This document shows, in pieces, positions 15,818 to 23,625 of a stretch of DNA of 64,000 nucleotides. Position 1 is the stretch's first letter. Every line of letters begins with the position of its first letter. The position numbers were made by a program, and so were the translations under genes. The stretch comes from Betaproteobacteria bacterium (GTDB lineage Bacteria; Pseudomonadota; Gammaproteobacteria; Burkholderiales; Casimicrobiaceae), in contig JADJWJ010000021.1 in the NCBI GenBank assembly GCA_016716425.1, positions 248,001 through 312,000 of the forward strand, given 5' to 3'. Under the pieces are notes generated by a model that saw nothing but the letters and a program-made list of their open reading frames with translations, was not told where the DNA came from and made no database searches.

Positions 15818-18055
15818 ATGACCGCCCGCCTTCTCGCAAACCTGAATCCGGAGCAGCTCGCGGCGGTCACGCTGCCGCACGCGTCGGCGCTGATCCTGGC
15901 GGGCGCCGGCAGCGGCAAGACGCGGGTGCTCACGACGCGGATCGCGTGGTTGCTGGCCACGGGCCAGGCGAGCCCGCAGTCGGTGCTCGCCGTGACGTTC
16001 ACCAACAAGGCGGCGAAGGAGATGCTGCTGCGGCTGTCCGCGCTCACGCCCGTGAACACGCGCGGCATGTGGGTCGGCACGTTCCACGGCCTGTGCAACC
16101 GCATGCTGCGCGCGCACCACCGCGACGCGAACCTGCCGCAGCTCTTCCAGATCCTCGACACGCAGGACCAGCTGTCGCTGATCAAGCGCATGTACAAGGC
16201 GCACGGCATCGACGACGACCGCTATCCGCCGAAGCAGCTGCAGTGGTTCATCGCCGACGCCAAGGAGGAGGGCCTGCGCCCGAACATGGTCGAGGCGGGC
16301 GACGAGTTCGCGCGGCGGCAGGTCGAGCACTACGCGCTGTACGACGCGCTGTGCCAGCGCGAGGGCGTCGTCGACTTCGCGGAGCTGCTGCTGCGCAGCT
16401 ACGAACTGCTGGCCGGTCACGAAGCGCTGCGCGAGCACTACCGGCGGCGCTTCTCGCACCTGCTGGTCGACGAGTTCCAGGACACGAACACGCTGCAGTA
16501 CAAGTGGCTGCGGATGCTCGCCGGGCCGCACACGGCGGTGTTCGCCGTCGGCGACGACGACCAGTCGATCTACGCGTTCCGCGGCGCGAAGGTCGCCAAC
16601 ATGCAGCAATTCGAGCGCGACTTCGCCACGCCGGAGCAGCCGGTCAAGCTGATCAAGCTCGAGCAGAACTACCGGTCGCACGGGCACATCCTCGACGCCG
16701 CCAACGCGCTGATCCGCCACAACCGGGCGCGGCTGGGCAAGAACCTGTGGACGAGCGAGGACAAGGGCGAGCCGGTGCGCGCGTTCGCGGCGCCGACCGA
16801 CCACGACGAGGCCGCGTTCATCGTCGACGTCGTGCGCGGCATCTCGGCCGACGGCGTCCCGCTCGACGAGGTGGCGCTGCTGTACCGGTCCAACGCGCAG
16901 TCCCGCGTGCTCGAGCACGCTCTGTTCGGCGCGGGCATCCCGTACCGCGTGTACGGCGGCATGCGGTACTTCGAGCGCGCGGAGGTCAAGCACGCGCTCG
17001 CGTACCTGCGCCTCATCGCGGCGCCGTCGGACGACGGCGCGTTCCTGCGCGTGGTGAACTTCCCGCCGCGCGGCATCGGCGCGCGCACGCTGGAGCAGCT
17101 GCAGGACGCGGCGCGGGCGCAGGATGCCACGCTCTGGCAGGTCGCCGCGGGCGGCACGCTCGCCGGCAAGGCGGGCGCCGCGCTCGCCGGCTTCGTGCGG
17201 CTCGTCGACGCGCTGCGTGGGGCGACCAGGGCGCTGCCGCTGCCGGAGGCGGTGGAGCACGTGATCGAGCAGTCCGGCCTCATGGCCCACTATCAGGCGG
17301 ATAAGGACGGGCAGGACCGCGTCGAGAACCTGGCGGAGCTCGTGACCGCGGCCGACAGCTTCGTCCGCGAGGCGCAGCTCGCGACCGACGCGCCGATGCT
17401 CTCGGAGCGCGTCGAGCCGGAGGCGCCGTCGCCTGAAGCCGGCGCGAGCGAGGGCGCGACCGATCCGCTGACGGCGTTCCTCGCGCACGCGGCACTGGAA
17501 GCCGGCGAGACGCAGGCGGCAGAGGGCAAGACCGCGCTGCAGCTCATGACCGTGCACGCGGCCAAGGGCCTCGAGTTCCACACGGTGTTCGTCACCGGCC
17601 TCGAGGAAGGGCTGTTCCCGCACGAGAACAGCCTCTCCGAGGCCGACGGGCTCGAGGAGGAGCGGCGCCTCATGTATGTCGCGATCACGCGCGCGCGGCG
17701 CCGCCTGTACGTCACGCACACGCAGAGCCGGATGCTGCACGGGCAGACGCGCTACAACGTCCCGTCGCGCTTCGTCTCCGAGCTTCCGCCCGACCTGCTG
17801 CAGTGGCTGTCGCCGTACCGGCGGCGGGCGATCGACGTCGACGACGCCGAGTGGGGCCGCGTGACCGGCGCGCCGCAGGCGACGCCGGCGCCGACCGGCT
17901 GGCGCATCGGGCAAAGCGTGCGCCACGCGAAGTTCGGGCTCGGCGTCATCATCGACGCCGAGGGCCGCGGCGCCGACGCGCGTGTACAGGTCAACTTTCG
18001 CGACGCCGGCGTCAAGTGGCTGGCGCTCGAGTACGCGAAGCTCGAGGCGGCGTAA
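15818..18055 (+). CDS. uvrD: UvrD-type superfamily 1 DNA helicase
   Basis: A 745-aa 3'-5' helicase with all SF1A motifs: Walker A GAGSGKT (29-35), TFTNKAAKEM, motif II LLVDEFQDTN, GDDDQSIYAFRGA, EQNYRS, TVHAAKGLEFHTVF and VAITRARR. The C-terminal stretch GQSVRHAKFGLGVI is the Tudor-like region of UvrD/PcrA that contacts RNA polymerase. It works in nucleotide excision and mismatch repair. The start is the ATG at 15818, about 25 bp after a TATCAT -10-like box. The divergent gap to argA is 90 bp. A repeat-rich region follows the stop. Confidence 0.95.
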   Translation: MTARLLANLNPEQLAAVTLPHASALILAGAGSGKTRVLTTRIAWLLATGQASPQSVLAVTFTNKAAKEMLLRLSALTPVNTRGMWVGTFHGLCNRMLRAHHRDANLPQLFQILDTQDQLSLIKRMYKAHGIDDDRYPPKQLQWFIADAKEEGLRPNMVEAGDEFARRQVEHYALYDALCQREGVVDFAELLLRSYELLAGHEALREHYRRRFSHLLVDEFQDTNTLQYKWLRMLAGPHTAVFAVGDDDQSIYAFRGAKVANMQQFERDFATPEQPVKLIKLEQNYRSHGHILDAANALIRHNRARLGKNLWTSEDKGEPVRAFAAPTDHDEAAFIVDVVRGISADGVPLDEVALLYRSNAQSRVLEHALFGAGIPYRVYGGMRYFERAEVKHALAYLRLIAAPSDDGAFLRVVNFPPRGIGARTLEQLQDAARAQDATLWQVAAGGTLAGKAGAALAGFVRLVDALRGATRALPLPEAVEHVIEQSGLMAHYQADKDGQDRVENLAELVTAADSFVREAQLATDAPMLSERVEPEAPSPEAGASEGATDPLTAFLAHAALEAGETQAAEGKTALQLMTVHAAKGLEFHTVFVTGLEEGLFPHENSLSEADGLEEERRLMYVAITRARRRLYVTHTQSRMLHGQTRYNVPSRFVSELPPDLLQWLSPYRRRAIDVDDAEWGRVTGAPQATPAPTGWRIGQSVRHAKFGLGVIIDAEGRGADARVQVNFRDAGVKWLALEYAKLEAA

Positions 18056-18104
18056 CCGACGTCCGCAAGGCACGGCAGGGGCCGCTGCGCAGCTCCTGCC
18101 GCGG
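18056..18104 (+). terminator. imperfect hairpin after uvrD
   Basis: CCGCAAG and GGCAGG pair with CCTGCC and CTTGCGG across about 50 bp directly after the stop, giving an interrupted stem. It sits at the R end of mosaic repeat copy B, as in the other copies. Confidence 0.35.
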
Positions 18105-18360
18105 CTTGCGGCCGAATGAATTCAGCGCGAAAGGCTTCGGGCCTCGGCTCCTTGTACGTTTTTCCTGTGGCGCAGCGGCGGTGCGTCGTCGCGCCGCGTC
18201 GACTGGGACTCGCCGTCGTTCCCCACTTCGTGGGGCCCCTCGCCGGCTGCTCGCGTCGCCACCGGTTGCAATCCGTGCAGCAACTGCGACGCAGCGCGCA
18301 GATCGCAGGTCGCTTCGCTCCCCGCTCGGAAGCGCGCGTATGCCAACCGACAGCCTTCGC
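18105..18360. repeat. mosaic intergenic repeat, copy B (with core)
   Basis: On the plus strand the order is R arm reversed (TTGCGGCCGAATGAATTCAG, 18105-18138), core (GGGCCTCGGCTCC at 18139 to GCTGCTCGCGTCGCC ending 18260), then the L arm reversed (ends GACAGCCTTCG near 18359). The copy at 22614-22855 has the same core in the same plus-strand direction but with both arms in the opposite direction. The element fills the 363-bp gap between uvrD and sulP; no gene is supported there. Confidence 0.75.
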
Positions 18361-18418
18361 TGAACGGCGGTGCCGCACGTCGGGCCGGTGAACGTCAGCG
18401 CGCGTCTGGCGGCGGGCG

Positions 18419-20119
18419 CTACCCGGCGAGGAAGTCGTCGACGGCGGCGGATGCCGACGGGAAGAAGCGCTCCGTGCCGAACCGGTGGTCGCCGAGCCAC
18501 TGCACGAGCTGCTCGCGCAGCGGGCGGTTGACGCGCGCGAAGCGCACGTCGACGCCGCGCGCTTCGAGGTCCTCGTAGAGGTCGCGCAGCTGGGCGAGCG
18601 CCGTCACGTCGATCTGCGTCACCGCCTGCAGGTCGAGGACCAGGCAGCGCAGCGGCGGCTGCGCGGCGGCTGCCAGCACGCGCAGGCGCTCGGCGACGTG
18701 GCGCGCGTTCGCGAAGATCAGCGGGGCGTAGAGCCGGTAGACGAGCACTCCGGGCGTGGTCGCGCCGCCCTCGTCGTCGGCCAGGTCGTGGAAGCGCCGG
18801 TCGGTCGGCAGGCGCCGCAGCAGCGCGTCGCGCGGCCGCGCGACCTCGATCAGCACGCGCGCGAGCGAGAGCACGACGCCCAGCAGCACGCCCGGGAGCA
18901 CGCCGAGCAGCAGCACGCCGAGCGCCACCGCGACGGCCAGCCAGAACGCGCGGCGATCGAGCGCGTACAGCGAACGCAGTTCCCCGGCGTCGAACAGGCG
19001 GATGCCGGCGGCGACGAGGATCGCGGACAGCGCCACGCGCGGCAGGGCGTCGAGCGCGGGCGCCAGGAACAGGACGAACGCCGCCAGCAGCAGCGCGGCA
19101 ACCCATTGCGCGAGCTGCGTCTGCGCGCCGTTGGCGTCGGCGGTCACCGACCGCGACGTGCTCGCACCGACGGGGAAGCCGCCGACGAATGCGACGGCGG
19201 TGTTCGCCGCGCCGAGCGACGTCAGCTCCTGCCCGGGGTCGACCGGCTCGCGGCGCTTCGCCGCGAGCGTGCGCGCGAGCAGCACGCCTTCGGCGAACAC
19301 GAGCAGCGCGAGCGCGATCGCGCCCGGTGCCAGCGCCTGCAGGTCGGGCAGCGCAAACCGCGGCAGTGCGGGCAGGGGGAACGTCGCGGCGAGCGGCTGC
19401 AGGTGCACCACGCCGCGTGCCGGCAGGCCGAGCGCGGCCGACGCGGCGATCGCCACGACGCAGGCGATCAGCGCGGCGGGCGCCCTCGGCGCGACGCGGG
19501 CGAGCAGCACGATGAGCGCGATCAGCCCGGCGCCGAGCGCGAGCGTGGCCGGATGCGCGTGCGGGAGCGCCAGCGCGGCGTCGTAGATCCGGTAGACGAA
19601 CGCGTCGCGCGGCAGCGGGACGCCGAGCAGCGACGGCAGCTGGGTCCCGACGAGGATCAGCGCCGCGCCATTGGCGTAGCCGACGAGGACCGGGCTCGAC
19701 AGCAGGTCGGCGACGCTGCCGAGCCCGATGCGGCCCGCGACGACCAGCAGCGCGCCGGTCATCAGCGCGAGCAATGCGGCGAGCGTGGCCGCGCGCGCGG
19801 GATCGCCGGCCGCGAGCGGGACGATCACCGACCCCGCGAGCAGCGCGATCGTCGTATCCGGGCCCACGATGATCCGGCGGCTCGACGCGAACGCGGCATA
19901 GGCGACCATCGCGGCGAGCGCCGCGTACAGCCCGGATGCCGGCGCGACACCCGCGAGTTCCGCGTACGCGAGCACCGAGGGCACCATCACGACGCAGACC
20001 GACAGGCCGCCGACCAGATCGCCGCGCAACGCGCCGCGCGGGTAGGCGACGACCTGCGCGATCCCCGGCAGCCAGCGCTCGAGGAACGTGCCGCGCGTCG
20101 GCGAAGCCGGTGTGGACAT
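18419..20119 (-). CDS. SulP family anion transporter with STAS domain
   Basis: A 566-aa inner-membrane transporter with about 10-12 spans and a cytoplasmic C-terminal STAS domain (LVLDLQAVTQIDVTAL). The signature region near the N-terminus, VVMVPSVLAYAELAGVAPASGLYAALAAM, and the GGFPVGASTSRSVTADANGA motif identify SulP/SLC26. Substrates in bacteria include sulfate, bicarbonate, succinate and others; the sequence does not fix which. It is the last gene of the thrB-BPSS1780-sulP run, 15 bp after the preceding stop. Confidence 0.92.
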   Translation of the reverse strand: MSTPASPTRGTFLERWLPGIAQVVAYPRGALRGDLVGGLSVCVVMVPSVLAYAELAGVAPASGLYAALAAMVAYAAFASSRRIIVGPDTTIALLAGSVIVPLAAGDPARAATLAALLALMTGALLVVAGRIGLGSVADLLSSPVLVGYANGAALILVGTQLPSLLGVPLPRDAFVYRIYDAALALPHAHPATLALGAGLIALIVLLARVAPRAPAALIACVVAIAASAALGLPARGVVHLQPLAATFPLPALPRFALPDLQALAPGAIALALLVFAEGVLLARTLAAKRREPVDPGQELTSLGAANTAVAFVGGFPVGASTSRSVTADANGAQTQLAQWVAALLLAAFVLFLAPALDALPRVALSAILVAAGIRLFDAGELRSLYALDRRAFWLAVAVALGVLLLGVLPGVLLGVVLSLARVLIEVARPRDALLRRLPTDRRFHDLADDEGGATTPGVLVYRLYAPLIFANARHVAERLRVLAAAAQPPLRCLVLDLQAVTQIDVTALAQLRDLYEDLEARGVDVRFARVNRPLREQLVQWLGDHRFGTERFFPSASAAVDDFLAG

Positions 20120-20134
20120 CGCCCGCGACCGCGG

Positions 20135-20965
20135 TCAGGCCCCCTTGGACAGGGGCGCCAGGGTTTCGCCGGAGTGGAACACTTCGCGGTAGCTCACGTA
20201 GTCGGACACGTGGAGCGTCGCGGCGAAGAACAGCGAGTAGGGAAGCAGCAGCGCGATGACGAAGAGCCTGCCGGCGTCGGACGGAAGCACCATCGCGATG
20301 ACGGCGATGACGAGGCCGGGCACGACGCCGCCGTAGAAGAACACGCCGAGACCGTACACCGCGAGCGGCTTCCAGTTCGCGAGCGCGGCGCGCAGGCTCG
20401 CGGCCAGCGCGGCCGCCGCGCCGGCGTCCTGGAACACGACGAGCGCAGGTGCCCACCAGGTGGCGATGACAACCGGCAGCGAGAGCAGGGCGGAAAACGC
20501 CATGCCGAGCTGCAACCGGCCGTCGGCGAGCGCCGCCGTGACCTCCGCCTCCGTCATCGCGCCGTCGCCGCCCATCAGGTCGACGAGCTTGCCGCCGTCG
20601 ACCAGCGCCGACGCGAACACGGCGATCGTGATCCCGACGACGAAGAACGCGCCGATCGCGAGCAGCGACCAGAGGTTCGCGCGGAATCCCTGCATGAGCT
20701 GGCCGAGCGCCGGCGTGCCGCCGCGCTCCTGCGTCCATGCGGCGGCGAGCAGCCCCACCGCGAGCACCGGCTTCATCACCGTCATCGCGTACGGCCCGAC
20801 GAACGGGATCACGCGCACCATCAGCAGCACCAGGAAGTAGGCGAGCACGAGGACGACCCACGCCAGCCGGTGCGCCCTGAACATCGCGTACGCGGCGGCG
20901 AGCCACACGAGGCCCTGCCGCGCCGGATAGCGCGTGAACACGAACTCGCGCGGAATGTCGCTCAT
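20135..20965 (-). CDS. BPSS1780-family membrane protein
   Basis: A 276-aa protein with about six membrane spans and a short N-terminal cytoplasmic part (REFVFTRYPARQGLVWL). It resembles the BPSS1780 group of betaproteobacterial membrane proteins, as does the protein at 26408-27304; both share a long hydrophobic layout and an ANWKPLAVYGL-like motif. Function is unknown. Its ATG overlaps the thrB TGA (ATGA), so translation is coupled to thrB. Confidence 0.75.
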   Translation of the reverse strand: MSDIPREFVFTRYPARQGLVWLAAAYAMFRAHRLAWVVLVLAYFLVLLMVRVIPFVGPYAMTVMKPVLAVGLLAAAWTQERGGTPALGQLMQGFRANLWSLLAIGAFFVVGITIAVFASALVDGGKLVDLMGGDGAMTEAEVTAALADGRLQLGMAFSALLSLPVVIATWWAPALVVFQDAGAAAALAASLRAALANWKPLAVYGLGVFFYGGVVPGLVIAVIAMVLPSDAGRLFVIALLLPYSLFFAATLHVSDYVSYREVFHSGETLAPLSKGA

Positions 20966-21921
20966 CGGGACGCCACCGGGGACGGCGGCACGCGCCCGGG
21001 ACGGGCGACGCGTTCGCGCAGGATGCGCTCGAACCGCGCCGGATCGTGCGCGTGCACGATCTCGCCCGGGCGCGGCAGGTGCAGGTCGTACAGCCGCGAC
21101 AGCCAGAACCGCAGCGCCGCGGCGCGCAGCAGGGCGGGCCACGCGTCGCGCTCGTCCGCCGTCAGTGGCCGGACCGCATCGTACGCGGCGACCATCGCCG
21201 CGACGCGCGCTTCGTCGAGGGCGCCGCGGCCGTCGACGCACCAGTCGTTGACGGTGATCGCGAGGTCGTACGCGAAAAAGTCGGTCGCGGCGAATCCGAA
21301 GTCGATGATCCCGGCCACGCTGTCGCCGGCGAACAGCACGTTGTCGCAGAAGAGGTCGCCGTGGATCGCTCCCTTCGGCAGCTTGCCGCGGCCGAATCCC
21401 GCCTGGAAACCGATCTCCGCGTCGAGCAGCGCCGCCTGTCCTTCGTCGAGGAACGGGCGGACTGCGCGGGCGGCGTTGCGCCACCACGCGGGGCCATGAT
21501 GGTTGGCGAGCCGCGCACGATACGATTGCGACGCGACGTGAAGCCGCCCCAGCGCGGTGCCGACGCGCGCGCAGTGGCCCGGCGTCGGTACCTCCACCGG
21601 GGCGCCGTCGACGCGTGCAACGAGGCTCGCCGGTTTCCCGTTGAGCAGCGAGAACAGCGCGCCGGTACGGTCGGCGACCGGCGCCGGCACCTCGACGCCG
21701 GAGCGCGCGAGGTGGGCCATCAGGTTGAGGTAGAACGGCAGCTCGCCGGCGGGCAGGCGCTCGTAGAGCGTGAGCACGTAGCGGCCGCGGTCGGTCGCGA
21801 CGAAATAGTTCGTGTTTTCGATGCCCGACGCGATCGGCTCGAATGCGGCGAGCCCGCCCACCGCATAGCGCGTGAGCCAGGCGTCGAGGTCGGAGGCGGT
21901 GACCGGCGTATAGACGGACAT
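20962..21921 (-). CDS. thrB: homoserine kinase (APH-fold type)
   Basis: A 319-aa kinase of the aminoglycoside-phosphotransferase fold used as homoserine kinase in betaproteobacteria and pseudomonads. The catalytic loop AIHGDLFCDNVLF and the metal-binding DFGFAATDFFAYDLA are intact, and the N-terminal SGIENTNYFV matches ThrB. It phosphorylates homoserine in threonine synthesis. The ATG at 21921 (MSVYTPVT) is preferred over an upstream ATG in low-complexity sequence because it gives the normal N-terminus. It precedes BPSS1780 and sulP. Confidence 0.93.
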   Translation of the reverse strand: MSVYTPVTASDLDAWLTRYAVGGLAAFEPIASGIENTNYFVATDRGRYVLTLYERLPAGELPFYLNLMAHLARSGVEVPAPVADRTGALFSLLNGKPASLVARVDGAPVEVPTPGHCARVGTALGRLHVASQSYRARLANHHGPAWWRNAARAVRPFLDEGQAALLDAEIGFQAGFGRGKLPKGAIHGDLFCDNVLFAGDSVAGIIDFGFAATDFFAYDLAITVNDWCVDGRGALDEARVAAMVAAYDAVRPLTADERDAWPALLRAAALRFWLSRLYDLHLPRPGEIVHAHDPARFERILRERVARPGRVPPSPVASR

Positions 21922-21980
21922 GCGTTGCGGCCGCCGGTGCGATCGCCGCACGGGCGTCACGTCGTTCGGGCGAATTCAGT

Positions 21981-22361
21981 TCACCAGGAGAACAGCAGCC
22001 ACATCGGCGTGCTCAGGCCGAAGTCGAGAGAATTGAAGCGCTGGAACGCGCCTCCGGGGCTGCGCGGCACGAGATAGTACGGCGGACCGATGCGCGGCGT
22101 CACCTTGACATAGCGCAGCTCTCCGCCGACGCGCACCTCTTCGACCGTCTCGGTCTCGCGCCGGATGATCGTCACCCTGGGCTCGAGGTCCGGATCGCCC
22201 GCAACGTCCGGGCTCGGCGGCGGTGGTGGCGGCGGCGGGGACGCTGCGGATGCCGGCGGCAGCGGGGGCGGCGGCGGTACCGTCGGCGGCGGGGATTGCG
22301 CCTGGGCGGCGGTGGCCAGCGCGAGCGCACAGAAGAGGTGCAGGGCGAACCGCTTGAACAT
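21981..22361 (-). CDS. DUF2782 family exported protein
   Basis: A 126-aa protein with a signal peptide (FALHLFCALALATAAQAQ), a Pro/Ala-rich linker, and a compact C-terminal domain that includes PRVTIIRRETETVEEVRVGG and GPPYYLVP, the DUF2782 core. Function is unknown. The gene sits next to thrB and close to polA, as usual in betaproteobacteria. The ATG lies five bases after a TAGAAT -10 box with no Shine-Dalgarno, so it may be translated from a leaderless message. Confidence 0.85.
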   Translation of the reverse strand: MFKRFALHLFCALALATAAQAQSPPPTVPPPPPLPPASAASPPPPPPPPSPDVAGDPDLEPRVTIIRRETETVEEVRVGGELRYVKVTPRIGPPYYLVPRSPGGAFQRFNSLDFGLSTPMWLLFSW

Positions 22362-22366
22362 GACGT

Positions 22367-22396
22367 ATTCTATCGTGACCGAATTGCGGGTGAAAA
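22367..22396 (-). promoter_or_regulatory. candidate promoter of DUF2782 gene
   Basis: On the minus strand TTTTCA (22396-22391) and TAGAAT (22372-22367) are spaced 18 bp apart. The -10 box ends five bases before the ATG at 22361, placing the transcription start on the start codon. A hairpin TTGCGGGTG-N7-CACCCGCAA (22384-22408) overlaps the -35 region. Confidence 0.5.
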
Positions 22397-22416
22397 GCAC
22401 ACCCGCAAATGTGTCA

Positions 22417-22461
22417 CGGCGGCAAGTCGCTACGCGCTGCGCGCTCCGCGACTTGCCGCCG
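22417..22461. repeat. 14-bp perfect inverted repeat
   Basis: CGGCGGCAAGTCGC and GCGACTTGCCGCCG form a perfect 14-bp stem with a 17-nt loop. It lies at the R end of mosaic repeat copy C1, as do other hairpins at the R ends of the other copies. Confidence 0.6.
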
Positions 22462-22580
22462 AAGGCAGTCAGCACGACCGGCTTCGGGCGGCCGGGCGCC
22501 GATCGTGTAGTAACGGCACGAAGCGCGCCGATCAGTTGCCGCTACGCGGCCGCTCCGTAGCGCGCGCATGTGCGCCGACC
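22453..22580 (-). repeat. mosaic intergenic repeat, copy C1 (no core)
   Basis: On the plus strand a CTTGCCGCCGAA...CGGCTTCGGG R arm is followed by GGCACGAAGCGCGC and GCGCGCATGTGCG of the L arm, in the same direction as copy A. The core module is absent. It is followed head-to-head by copy C2. Confidence 0.65.
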
Positions 22581-22613
22581 ACCTCGGTCCCAGGCCGGTG
22601 CCCGGCGCGGCGC

Positions 22614-22855
22614 TCATCGAAGGCAGTCGATCCGCATGCGCGCGCTGCCGAGCGGGGAGCGCAGCGACCGGCGAACCGCGCGCTTCGTGCCTTTGCCGCA
22701 CGGAAAGCGCCGGGCCTCGGCTCCGTGCATGTCACCGATGACGCGGGCCTCTGGCTCGCGGCCCCACTCGCCTCGCCGTCGTTCCCGCGGGGCCCTCGCC
22801 GGCTGCTCGCGTCGCCGCCCCAAGCCTTTCGTGCCGACTTCTTCGGCCGCAAATC
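22614..22855 (+). repeat. mosaic intergenic repeat, copy C2 (with core)
   Basis: Order on the plus strand: L arm (CATCGAAGGCAGTC to GCCTTTGCCGCACGG, 22614-22701), core (GGGCCTCGGCTCC at 22712 to GCTGCTCGCGTCGCC at 22816), R arm (AAGCCTTTCG to TTCGGCCGCAA, 22820-22851). The core has the same plus-strand direction as in copy B although the arms are reversed. Copies C1 and C2 together fill the 538-bp gap between DUF2782 and the LOG-family gene; no gene is supported there. Confidence 0.75.
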
Positions 22856-22895
22856 GTGCAATCGGCTGCGCAGGCAGCCCGCCGCACGATTTGCG
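22848..22895 (-). terminator. hairpin after LOG-family gene
   Basis: CGCAAATCGTGC and GCACGATTTGCG form a perfect 12-bp stem with a 24-nt loop, four bases after the stop of the minus-strand LOG-family gene. It coincides with the R end of repeat copy C2. Confidence 0.5.
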
Positions 22896-22899
22896 GACG

Positions 22900-23625
22900 T
22901 TACAAGTTCAACATCTTCTCCCGCTCTTCGCGGGTCGGCACGAAGCCGCGGTTCTCGTAGAAGCGGAAGATCGCCTCGACGATCGCCTCCGGCTCCTCGA
23001 TCACCTGCATCAGCGCCATGTCCTGCGCGCCGATCATGCCCTCGCCGACGAGCTTTTCTTCCATCCACGCGAGGAGTCCGCGCCAGAAGTCGCCGCCGAC
23101 CAGGATCACCGGGATCCTGCGGCTCTTGCCGGTCTGCACCAGCGTCAGGACCTCCGAGAGCTCGTCCAGCGTGCCGAATCCGCCCGGCAGGATCACGTAC
23201 GCCGACGCGAAGCGCACGAACATCATCTTGCGCGTGAAGAAGTAGCGGAAGTCGTAGGAGATGTCCTGGTGCTCGTTGCCGCCCTGCTCGAACGGCAGCA
23301 GGATGTTGAGCCCGATCGCCGGCGACGCGCCGTCGTACGCGCCCTCGTTGGCCGCGTGCATGAGGCCGGGCCCGCCGCCGGAGATCACGGCGAAGCCGGC
23401 GTCCGACAAGAGGCGCGCGATCCGCTTCGTCTTCTCGTAGTACGGATGGCCGGGCGCGATGCGCGCGCTGCCGAACACGCTGACCGCGGGGCGGATGCCG
23501 CGCAGCCGCTCGGTCGCGATGGCGAACTCTGCCATAATCCCCAGCACCCGCCACGCCTCCTGGCCGTTCGACGTGTGGAGCGCGTGCGGATCGATGAGCT
23601 CCGGAATCTTGTGGGTCTGACGCAT
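22900..23625 (-). CDS. LOG-family (TIGR00730) Rossmann-fold protein
   Basis: A 241-aa nucleotide-binding protein of the lysine-decarboxylase-like/LOG family. The PGGFGTLDE motif is the family's catalytic signature and VISGGGPGLMHAANEGA is the phosphate-binding stretch. Characterised members hydrolyse nucleoside 5'-monophosphates, including cytokinin ribotides, to base and ribose phosphate. The ATG at 23625 is used because the conserved EAWRVLGIMAEF stretch of longer proteobacterial members begins about 25 residues later. The start codon shares a CATG with the divergent polA ATG. Confidence 0.88.
   Translation of the reverse strand: MRQTHKIPELIDPHALHTSNGQEAWRVLGIMAEFAIATERLRGIRPAVSVFGSARIAPGHPYYEKTKRIARLLSDAGFAVISGGGPGLMHAANEGAYDGASPAIGLNILLPFEQGGNEHQDISYDFRYFFTRKMMFVRFASAYVILPGGFGTLDELSEVLTLVQTGKSRRIPVILVGGDFWRGLLAWMEEKLVGEGMIGAQDMALMQVIEEPEAIVEAIFRFYENRGFVPTREEREKMLNL
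23533..23538 (+). promoter_or_regulatory. candidate polA -10 box inside LOG-family gene
   Basis: CATAAT at 23533-23538 is the best -10-like hexamer ahead of polA (ATG 23624). No good -35 box was found (TCGGTC at 17-bp spacing). Because the two genes start on one CATG, any polA promoter must lie within the coding part of the LOG-family gene and the reverse. Confidence 0.3.

Noticed and set aside
22236..22350. CCGCCG/GGCGGC run in the DUF2782 gene as a regulatory repeat
   Set aside because: It encodes the Pro/Ala-rich linker after the signal peptide, a normal feature of the family.
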